From contig JBAMDO010000088.1 of NCBI GenBank assembly GCA_037074765.1, positions 62,001 through 126,000 of the forward strand: 64,000 bases of DNA, in the 5' to 3' direction. Made by a program: the position numbers and the translations under genes. How positions within the stretch are numbered: the first letter of the stretch is position 1; each line of letters begins with the position of its first letter. A model generated the notes under the pieces. The model worked only from the letters and a program-made list of their open reading frames with translations. It was not told the DNA's origin and made no database searches. The DNA is from Mansonella perstans. Lineage: Eukaryota > Nematoda > Chromadorea > Rhabditida > Onchocercidae. Below, one piece after another: positions 1-9,809 of the stretch.

Positions 1-409
1 AAAAAAGAAGTAAATTCTTCCTGTGTTTCAACATTTATTTCATCCTAGGTTTCCATCTGCGAAAAATCTCCTGAACCTCTTTTCTTGGCTGTATCCTAAA
101 AAATCTGGGAAAATCTTTGCTTATGGAATATAAGAAATAGGTGTAGAACAATTTTTGAGAGGAAAAACCTAAGATCTAAACTTGGGAATATTAAGCATGA
201 ATCTTTCACTTCATCCCATAGTGGCAATCTACATCTGTTCATACTACTCGACGTCTAATAACTAATATATAAACAGTGAATTAGTGAAAGTGAAATAAAA
301 GATAAAATAAGTGAAAAGGCAAATTGGAAGAAATTATTTCATTCCAATGTTAATATATCAATTTTTAATGCATCTCATTTTTATTGCATTTTTTATTAGT
401 TAAGCCATT

Positions 410-474
410 CATTTAATTAGCTAATTACTTTCAGGCAATCCATTTAATTAACTAATTACGTATTACTTTCAGGC
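410..474 (+). repeat. Tandem duplicated splice-acceptor-like block
   Basis: The block CATTTAATTA-n-CTAATTAC followed by TTTCAGGC occurs twice, at 410-436 and 441-474. The second copy has a short insertion before TTTCAG. Both copies end in a good nematode 3' splice-site consensus. A short ATG frame begins at 522, so the sites could be SL or cis acceptors, but no downstream gene could be assembled. Confidence 0.5.
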
Positions 475-806
475 TACTGCGCTAACTTCCACAAACAGTA
501 ATAGTGCACACCTCTAACACCATGCCGTTATTATCAGATCAAGTAAACCTAGCGAATAATGGTTTCGCGGCAAATAATGTACTTGGAGAATCTGCCAAAG
601 ATGAAAAACAAATACGCCATTTCAGATGGCTACTTTTTATCGCGGAGAATTTTTTTGATATTTGGTAGTTGGTGAAACGATTCCCATAGTCTGCCGAAGT
701 GAGAATTATGAAGCTCATTGTGGTGTTAAACGACGACCTGAGGGTAGATTGATGAAACTAGAATGTGGAGAAATTGGTATAGTGCATAGGTTAAAGGTCA
801 CCCGAA

Positions 807-1343
807 GTGTTTGGCAGTTGGGAATGTCTGGAAATTTGTTCATTGCGAAACATCACGATAACAGGAAGAGATGCAGAGAAGGCAAAGAAACATCAACGAC
901 CTCATCAGAAGTTTTCTGCAAATATTGCTTGTTCTATTAATAAGGTTCGCAAAAAATCGTGTGTTGGCGCGTCCAAATTCTCAGGGCGTAGGATCGATCT
1001 ATCGCGACAAGTAGCAAACAAAATGGCCACACGCAGATCAGTGGACTACAGCAATGAGTATGGCATGCGCGGATGGTCTCCTAGGCCCAGCGATTTGTCG
1101 CAGGCTGCCTGGTCGTAGACCGTGAGGTATGCGTTAATGTCCTGGAATCTTCCAGGAGACAACGCGTACCGTCCCGAGCAAGAACGCATCATATCACCCA
1201 AAGGCAGTTTGTAGGCTAAGAACACAAGCAACAACAGTGTGCAGTTCTCAACCTCGCAGAAAAGTCGAATGGAGTACATCTCGAACACCGCGCCAGGTCA
1301 GGCCCGACATCCTCCAATTGGAGGTGTTGGACGCCACTTTTGA
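807..1343 (+). pseudogene. Decayed coding-like frame, two internal TAG codons
   Basis: One reading frame runs from about 807 to a TGA at 1341-1343 and is broken only by TAG codons at 1116-1118 and 1212-1214, all in register. The segment is clearly richer in GC than its surroundings. Its translation is polar and varied, with Arg, Pro, Ser and Trp, unlike the Phe/Ile/Lys-rich noise frames nearby. It contains stretches such as DYSNEYGMRGWSPRPSD and TVRYALMSWNLPGD. I do not recognise the family. It may be a dead gene fragment, a remnant of a mobile element, or exons whose introns remove the stops. An upstream short ATG frame (522-662, starting MPLLSDQVN) could belong to the same locus. Confidence 0.3.
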
Positions 1344-1657
1344 AAAATACAAGAAATAATTTTAAGTGTTCAAGCCGTTACCTGTTCATGCTTCACTTAA
1401 CTGTTTCTTTTCTCGTTAATATTTTTTTTAATATTTTTTTTTTAGAATCGCTCGAGTGGTTGGATTATTTGGAATTATGCATTTACTAAAAATTTCCATA
1501 TGCATAGAAATAAATAATTATTATAGTTGTAGCAATTAAAAGAATGAGAATGAGAGGATAGTGATAAAAGGTTGTTTCAAATTATTAAACAAAATTCTTA
1601 AAATATAAGATTTAAGGATCAAATATTAAGCTTTCGGGAATAAATGATCAAATCAAG

Positions 1658-1770
1658 TGTCGTGAAAGTTGTGTTGAGTTGAAGACGAGAGGACGGGTTG
1701 AATTGAATATTGTGCGATCTCAAACTTGGATAATTAAACCTTTATTAAAATTATTAACAAACGCGAACAT
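1658..1770 (-). mobile_element. LTR-like retroelement remnant with SL1-like motif
   Basis: Read on the minus strand this segment has a T-rich stretch, the polyadenylation-like AATAAA, then a 22-nt block (1740 down to 1719) that matches the canonical nematode SL1 leader except for one C-to-T change, and then a U5-like tail ending in CACGACA at 1658. The tail (1658-1719) is nearly the same as 38465-38525, and the stretch before the SL-like block (GTTTGTTAAT, TTTTAATAAAGG) recurs at 39373-39398 on the plus strand. So it is one of three related copies in the window. The LTR assignment is inferred from TG...CA ends plus AATAAA; no flanking target-site duplication was identified. Confidence 0.45.
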
Positions 1771-3311
1771 AACAAACGCGGACGTAATTATTTAATGTTG
1801 AAGGAATTGGATAAGAACATAAGTGAATGAAGAGACAATTGAGTACCGTAATTATGATGAAAAAACAGTTAAGTTGGAGAATTGACAATCATATATAGTA
1901 GTAGAAAGGGAGGGAATAATGACCTGATAGGAAGATCATAAGATCATTAATATTTATTTACGGCTTGAATTATTGGATGTGAGGTTAGACTACAACAAAG
2001 AAATAGGAAATTAATCTTAACATTATAAAATTAATTAGATGACTCATAGAAATTTCAGGCATTCTAATAAAAGGCTGAGAAAAATATCATTTGACAGCAT
2101 TGTTTTAGTCTAATATTCATGTTATGTAGAGAGCAAGATAAGCAATAACTGTCATATAAGATCTAATCCCGAAAATTAATGGAAGGAAAAGAATGGAGTT
2201 CAAAGAAGAAAATCATAAAACAGAAGATAATGTAAGAAGTGGAAGTTTGTTTGAATATTTTATTAAAACATCATTAGAATCACACTTTCTTCTTTCAGGA
2301 AAAATGCTTGAGCTATCCACTGGTGGGCTCAAACTAACTAACTTTAATTTGCATTTCAAACCTATACAAGGCAATAATCCTTTCCCCTTCTGTAATAAAT
2401 TCTGTTCATTTCGTTTTCCGAATAATACAATGCGAATGGTGAATACAACACTCAGATGCGATATAAAGACAAAATAAAACCGATACTTTGGCCTGATGCC
2501 TTCATGCGACCTGTAATGACATTCTATCGAAGAAATTCTTGGGGAGGACAAAAAAAGAAATAGAACAAGCAAGATATCCTGCTTTCTTATGACAAATGCT
2601 ACTTCTTGTTTAAAAATTACTACATCTTCAAACAGTACCGACATCGATTACGAATATTTGGTAAACTGTGTAATTGTTTTAACATTTATGGCCGTTACGA
2701 TTACATCGTTACAGCTAAATCATCATTTACCTGACGAACGTTATCCGTATTGAAATGCAATTCTAACACTAATTTGGAGCAAATCATTTCATACCCTTCC
2801 AGATTAACCGTGTCAAGATTAAAAATATACAATAGAAGTAATCTTTTCATGCACCGAACACTTTCTGAAATTTGCTTCAGATGAATTAATCAGCTTTATA
2901 TATAATCATTTCGTAAAACCAAGCAGGAGGAAAGACCGCAACTTGTTTCTAGACCGAAATAATTAGACATTTACTTAGTCATCTGATCCATCCAATAGTA
3001 TCGATAATTATTAATTTATCGCATATAAAGTAGGAAATTTCACTTCGCCTCTTAATTCTTCTTGAACTAAATCAGGATTTCTATTTCTTCAATTTTCTGC
3101 GAATCTATTTCAAATTTGTCTCATTTCTGAGTTTTATTCTACAATGTCCCTAACCAATCTTATGTAAGTTTGGAAAATGATAGTACGATTTCTGGAGATT
3201 TTTGTCCATTCGGTGTCTTTCTCCTTATTCATGAATTCATCATTTTCAGCATTTGCAAACATTAGCAATTTCTTCTACAAATTTTTATCACTAGATATTT
3301 CACATATATCA

Positions 3312-3355
3312 GTAAATGGAAACTTTACAATATGGTAAATGGAAACTTTACAATA
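3312..3355. repeat. 23-bp tandem duplication
   Basis: The 21-nt block beginning GTAAATGGAAAC and ending TTTACAATA occurs at 3312-3332 and again at 3335-3355. The two copies are separated by two bases. No gene was found around it. Confidence 0.6.
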
Positions 3356-3963
3356 GATTTCACTGATATCAAAGAGATCTTCCGGTACAAAATAAAATAG
3401 CGAATTTAATGAACATTCACACACTAATGATTTGCTGCAGCCAAAAAAGTCGGATGAAAAAGACGGATGATCGAAGAAACAGATAACTTGCTCTATACCC
3501 GTTAAAATGATTGCATCTGTTTAAAAATAGGAAAAATACTACCTTAAAAATTCAAAAAGTGTAAAGGAGAGCAGAACGTATGAAATTTATCAGTTTTGGC
3601 AAACACATGATCAGTGCCTTGTATCCTCGTAAATTGTCTAATTTGACACCTCTTGATGACTGTAACGCCAAACAGAATTAACATAAGCCATAACCAAACA
3701 GGATATGAGTTTTGTAAACAGCATCAAACCATCTCATGAACTAGTAAAATCAAAGATGGAAAATAAAGATGAAAGTTTACACCATAATTTCAAAATTCTT
3801 CTACAAAGAAATTGGAATAGATCCACAGTTCGACTAAATACTGTCACATTTCACTTTTGTTATCCCTACCTCACCATCATTAGCTATTATAGCTTATAAA
3901 TTAGAATCGCACAAAATCTCTCCAACAGAAAATATCTATTTGAAAAATGGAACAAAGGAATAA

Positions 3964-6900
3964 TCACGTGCGCACTTGAAATCTTCCAGCCTTAGTAATA
4001 TATTTAACACCTTTGAACGGCTTATATTTTTCACCATATAAATCCAAGCGATTCACTTTTAACCCCGATACAGCCAACTGATTAATTTTGAAATACACGG
4101 TAATCGGTGGTGCTTCAACACTGGCTGCATCGCCCACGGAAACCTAAAAACAATTATGCGTTCTTTTCAATCATTCCCAATAGTTGAGAAACTGTATATG
4201 GTCGTTCCTAAACCGCACATTTTCTGGCGGGTTCATCAGGAAAAATTAAGACGGTGTTTTTAGTTTTTCATTTACTGTTCTAATGATTAAAAATGGTCTA
4301 CTGAAATATCATGGCAAATGTTTACGAAAAAGGATCACATAGAAGGAAATAGAGTTCGTGTTTCAATTAATTTACAATAAAGAAATTAACCACTGTAGTG
4401 GAAAAGCCGAGAAAAAGGATGAAAAAGAATAACATACACTTCCTTTTAAAGTTGGTGGTTTGCTCAGTTCGATCTTTCCAATATTCCATTGGAGCAATTT
4501 TGTTGTCGGATCGAAACAGCATTTTCCAGTACTCGATGTTAGCATACAATTTTGCACCGGCTTCGGCATTGTCATCTCCACGATAACATCTTCCAACTGA
4601 AAATTGCGATTATAAAGACTTGCCAATTATAACAAATATAACTTCATTTCGTTATCAATTTCTGTTATACATTTTCCACTGCATCCCAAATCAAAATGTT
4701 ATTACTACTAATAGAAGGCTCAAATATAACTGAGAGAGATTCCAAATGATTAAATTAATAATGCATACTGAAAAACACGCTTCGCGTAACAAATACTTCA
4801 ACTCTTTATAACTCACAATTCTGAAACCAACAGGTCAAATCACCTAACATGTAAACAACAACCAATCTGGCTCAATCATGATAATTCTCTGTCTCCATAA
4901 TTCTAATGATAGCAACAAAAAGAAACAAAAGCGACATTAAAATACAAAATCAAAACTAAGACGATATATCTTACCACTTTACCCATACTCTGCTTTGGAC
5001 CAACTGTTAATTCGATCCGTCCAGTACTGCCTGGTTTAAGTGATATATTGTGACGTACATATACCGGTATTGCAACTATACTGAAAAACGCAGAACATTT
5101 CGTGCAAGAAAGCATAAAAAACTAAAAGATTTCGAAAAAAAAATTAAAAAATTACTTCAGCATGAGAACTATCCGTTCAACCAATTTCTTTTGATGTAAT
5201 TGAATGCCGGAAATGGTTTTATTCGATTTGTTATGCAAGATTCTCTATATCAACCATAAAATATTCTATTTTGCGTTACGAGAGCTCTAAGAAGTGTGAC
5301 ATTTGAAATTTATTGCTCGAAAGAAGCTTTATTATTACGGAACTTACTTCTGTGAGCCAATGTGATAGGAGAGCAGGCGGAAATTTCCATCAGGTGGCAC
5401 AAATGATAATACTCGCTCATTCTGTTAAATTCATGGAAACCATATTAATCAAAAAAGTATATCTGAATATCTACCAATGTCTTGGCACCCTACCAAATGA
5501 TTCATAATTTCAAACCAAATTGTTCGAATTGTTATTTATAACTTCAGAAAATACTCACTTCCCATCGTTTAAATCGTACGCAAGGGTGAAATGATACATC
5601 ATCTAGCAATCTTGGATTAATTAATGACATCGTTAGATCGGGCATGCCAGAAAGTTTGCAACAACAATCTATCTGAAAACAGTTTCCACACATCAGCGCA
5701 GTATGAAATTGAATTCAAGGATTCGAAGGATCATTCTGGCTGATAAAAATGGACATGAACGACTACAAAATTTTAAATAAATCTTCTGATGTTGAACGGA
5801 AGCACGAATTAAAGTGCAAGAACGATTACGCAGAAAATATTGAAATAAATCTTGAAGATAAGGAGATCGCCAACAACTAATGCAGCTAGGAAACAATCAA
5901 AATCTTTTTTACTAACATATCCTTGTATCTCTGAGAATACAGTAGCACCCTGTCGATCAATTATAGCATCAATTTCCTCAATAACATCAAAGTAAGCTTC
6001 ATTGTTTGTATACTTAACGTCAGCTCTTCTCCAAGGTATGTTTGAAAGTTGCCCAGTTGGTAATACTTCCGAAACATTTGTTCGACCCATTACCTACGAA
6101 AAAAAGCTTTACCCACAAAAACTTATCATTGCTTTTTTTTGGCTTCATGATCACATTTGACTGTCACGGCCAAAACTACCTGCAGAATGCTAATATTTCT
6201 GGAACAAGAAAAGTTCATTTGACCATTTCTTTAATCAACTGATCGTTAAATTATTTATAAATTTTACTTGGTTAGCGATATTTCGAAGGAAATTGGGCGG
6301 TTTGATGAGCTCTTGCAAAACGTTCAATTCCGTAGCCAATGGGAAACCATTATCAAGCATTTCATCCAATAGCTACAACAAAATTACATATTAATACGCA
6401 GTGAATTAGTAAACTTCAAACAAATTCTGGAACCTATCAAAATGAAACGATGGAAAAGTGTTTTCTGTCGAAATGAAACATATGAAAGAAATTACAGGAT
6501 ATTTCTGTTATTCACTACTGACATTATAACAAAGATATATAAATTATGGAAAAAATTACTTCGAAAACCATGACACAGTTATCCTTAATTGCATTATCGG
6601 TGAATTCTTCGAAATATTCCGCAAATGTAGCAATAACGCGATGTAAAAACTCAATTACCATTAATGGTGGAACTAGAATTCATCTCTTAATACATTTAAA
6701 TATCTTATTCACCCACATAAATGATATGGATACAAAACTACGTACAGAACAATATGATAAAGTGTGAAATGAGCATTCTTTTTAGTTTTTAGCTTTGAAA
6801 TTATTTTTGTATTCATCAGACGAAAATTGAAACCGTTTACATGACTCGTCATTAAAACAGCGTAATTTAGTAAACATAAGAAAAGTTTTGAAGTGACATG

Positions 6901-7617
6901 TACCTCGAAGTTAATCAGAAATATATACAAAACAAAGTACATGTTTTAATTTATATAAATATATGTTGATTCCAAAATGAGACAATTTAAAACTAGTTTA
7001 TAAAATATAATGAATCTAAAACCGGAGAATCTACGACTTTTTCTAAAAATTATAAAATGCAAGCAATTTTTCATCAATGAAATTACAACAGATCCTGAAA
7101 GGTTTTTTGGCGTAATGATAAGACTTACTTTCCGACACAGTCACGGCAAGAAGATAAATATGGTTATGATAAACGCTAATGAGGTAGTGATGTGGGGTTG
7201 ATATAACTGGCGGTACATCTTCCGGGTATGCTGCCTGAAAGTATTAGTGAATTTGCATAGAATGTTCTTCATATCAACCCTACATCACTACCTCACTATA
7301 CCTCTTGTCAAATCAGATCTGAATAAATCATTACTCAATGGATCGTCATAACTGGAACAAATAATCGAACAAACGTGCATACTGAGAATAAGTTCATTCC
7401 AAGTTTGATTTAAAGAAAAATAAATTAATAAATCCTGCGGCATACTTAAAGAAAAAAAATATAAATTGATGCCAAAATGAATAAATTTGAAATAACTTTT
7501 GAATGTTGCGAATTCCATCCGAACAGTTTATAAAATACCTTTTTTTGGGCTTCGAAAAAGTAATCGCATATCGAACGATGAATAACAGATTTCCAATGCT
7601 TCTCGAGAATAATATCG
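3964..7617 (-). CDS. apm-3: AP-3 complex subunit mu (5' exon not found)
   Basis: This is the medium (mu) chain of the AP-3 clathrin-adaptor complex, which sorts cargo from endosomes to lysosomes and lysosome-related organelles. The exons read are complement(3964..4143, 4438..4596, 4975..5080, 5348..5421, 5559..5672, 5917..6093, 6268..6372, 6560..6672, 7129..7234, 7539..7617), all in phase with consensus GT/AG sites. They give about 404 residues against about 418 in human AP3M1. The N-terminal longin part (ILEKHWKSV, VPPVISTPHHY) comes first. The mu-homology domain follows, with strong family blocks such as GQLSNIPWRR, KYTNNEAYFDV, NPRLLDDVSFHPC, GPKQSMGK and VNRLDLYGEKYKPFKG. The protein ends ...GRFQVRT then TGA. 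The first coding exon, about 13 residues and usually MI.SLF-like, must lie upstream of 7617 but was not located. Exon 7129-7234 carries one arm of an inverted repeat. Confidence 0.92.
7179..7296. repeat. Inverted repeat, exon arm against intron arm
   Basis: The 26 bases at 7179-7204 recur as reverse complement at 7271-7296, with 24 of 26 positions pairing (one internal mismatch and one at the end). The spacer is 66 bp. The first arm lies inside AP-3 mu exon 7129-7234. The second is in the intron just upstream of that exon, in transcript order. In the pre-mRNA the arms could pair across the 3' splice site at 7235. Confidence 0.85.
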
Positions 7618-9809
7618 CTGAAACTAGACGGATTAATAGGAAAAAGACGATGTAAGATTTATTCTATGTTCATCTTTGGATCTGACTAAAAGTTCTAGAG
7701 GTCAAATTTGGTAACAAGTTTGCATCTGTCTTTTTGAGAGCACAAAAGAAAATGAAATTGCAGAGTTACACTACCTCTATACGACTACTGCTTGTTTTAC
7801 CATAATTACCATACCCGCCTACAAGAAAGAAGGAAAATATCATCTCAGCACCACATCTCCGAACCAAAATTTTCATTTCATTTTAGCTCCCGTCCATCAT
7901 TGATCACTAAATTTATTAAAACTATTGCATACTCCTTGGTTTCACGTCTTTGCCAATCTCGAACAGACTTGCTTCCCGAAACTCTCGAGATAACAGCTAT
8001 TTCGATTGTTAATCATTTCTGCCAGCAATTCTACTCATTTGCAAGCAAATTGAATTGCATTTACCAACTTTCCCGGCACGTACTACAAACATATCCAGTT
8101 CCATCAGTAATAAAAATCTTTCTAGATGCCATTGCAAGCTATCGAAAAATTCAACGTCACTATCTTCTTTAAACGAATTGCTGAACAAATAAGATTTGTC
8201 GATAACTCTTTGATTTACGGAGGAGTGATTCATTCTTATTAATTCAGTCTGCTTCCTTCGAAAGCTCAATCATGCTCATACCATCACAACCTCATGAAGT
8301 CACAGCTATGTCCGAAGTGACTATATGTTAATAAAGCAACCAAATCCTCCTGAATGATCATATTTCATCGTTGTTTTATTTTCCAATCCCGTCGAACCCT
8401 TACTACATACTGTTTCTCTGTCCACTGAACCTTCTCCTAGATCTGCACTACCGTATACAAACTTCTCTGATCATTTAGCACCTTTCCATACATACACAAT
8501 CATTTCAGGCTGCTAATCAAAATGATGAGAGGAAGTTGCTAAAAACTTTCATTTTTCAACCATATGATTTGCAATCAATGAATGGCCATACTTAACCGTT
8601 ATTCATTTCGTATCATCTCAATTAGGCGTACACTAAATGATTTACATTGCTGCGAAGTCTGTTAAGAAATGTTGGTTATCACATGGTTCAAGACAATTCA
8701 TCTCATCATCAGCTGAAATCCTTCCACGCTACATGACTATCTTCACTATTTTCGGTTTGTAATCAAAGTAACGTTTTCAGAAGATGGATCTTCATTTTGA
8801 TTCCTAATTATGACAAATTATTCGCTATAGGATCATAGTGTAACATAATAATAATAAGCGCATACCCAGAAGTATTCAGAATAAACAGACTGTTTAGCAT
8901 CTTTGTTTTACCAGAACATATTCATCAATGATGGGAAATAACAAATCCAAATCAAAAATAATTTTCCCACTCGCCCGATCACCGCAATAGCATACGATAC
9001 CAAAGCTTACAAGACAACGGCACCACTGCTAAAAGACCTAAATGAAAGTAAAACAAGCAATTCTCAACCAATTGACGAATTAGCAATTTTATTAAAGACA
9101 TCATAATTTATCCATTATGATTGTGAATTATGTTGGGATATACATACTTCTGAATGTACACAGAAAACATCGGCAATAAAAAAAAACGCCATCAACAAAG
9201 TTTTATGCGAAATCTGCAACGCAATGGGGAAATTTATAACTTTAGAAAAAGGAAAGAATGACATGTCTATCCATGATAACTTGTAGAATCATGGTGTAAT
9301 TCACATGTTTCATATTATTAGAATGCATTTAGTGTTAAGTAGTGTTTCTCGCTGCATTTAGGAACTTTATTTTATGCCAATAATTTCGAAAATTTAATAT
9401 AGATTTCAAAATATATGCTTTCGCTGCAAAAAACCACCAAGGACAGTCCTAATGCGTGAAAAAAAAATCTCAAGCAAGATCCTTTATCTTTCCTCCACTC
9501 ATGCTTTTCATCTCATCCAGAAACCAATATTGCATCAAAACCGAACACTAAAACAAAAAACATCAACACTGCCCCGTTCTTCTAACAAATGGAACATACC
9601 TGGAATTTCCGACGCTGCCTCCCGTTTAAACCGCGCAAAAAAACAAGAATAACAAACAACAGAATGCAAAATTTTTGATCCGGAATAAAATTTAAATTTT
9701 ACAGTTTAAGTAACTAATTAACACAAAAATATTTTGCATTTCGGGAATGACGGAACAACCGAAGAAGCAACAAACAAATCAAGCACTAGATGACATGACA
9801 CTACTACTT
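7618..9809. other. Intergenic region upstream of apm-3
   Basis: This 2.2-kb gap lies between the NAF1 stop and the first AP-3 mu exon found. It should contain the missing first AP-3 mu exon and its promoter. Several minus-strand stretches look weakly coding. Examples are about 8100-8235 (starting MNHSSVNQRVIDK) and about 8380-8450 (containing DLGEGSVDRETVCSKG). I could not chain them in phase without stops, so no gene is called. The plus-strand frame at 7792-8172 starts at TTG and has no recognisable domain. Confidence 0.35.

Larger units (their letters stand above)
1..3963. other. Gene-poor region with repeat remnants
   Basis: I see no intact gene here. The stretch is AT-rich apart from a GC-richer island at about 960-1340. 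It holds a duplicated splice-acceptor-like block (410-474), a short ATG frame (522-662), a decayed coding-like frame (807-1343), an LTR-like remnant with an SL1-like motif (1658-1770) and a 23-bp tandem duplication (3312-3355). Overlapping open frames on both strands at about 2193-2644 show no recognisable domain and no convincing splice structure. The region lies downstream of the AP-3 mu gene, which is transcribed leftward into it. Confidence 0.5.

Noticed and set aside
1719..1740. An SL1 RNA gene on the minus strand.
   Set aside because: The leader-like block is not followed by a GT donor or by SL RNA-like sequence, it has one mismatch, and it lies in a repeat. It is kept as a finding but not called as an RNA gene.
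2213..2644. 143-codon minus-strand frame.
   Set aside because: Overlapped by a frame on the other strand, no recognisable motif, no supporting splice sites.
8963..8992. Minus-strand CYCGDRASGK, resembling the start of a nuclear-receptor zinc finger.
   Set aside because: The first Cys pair has the wrong spacing and the sequence that follows (IIFDLDLLF) lacks the remaining Cys pairs. No second half of a DNA-binding domain was found nearby.
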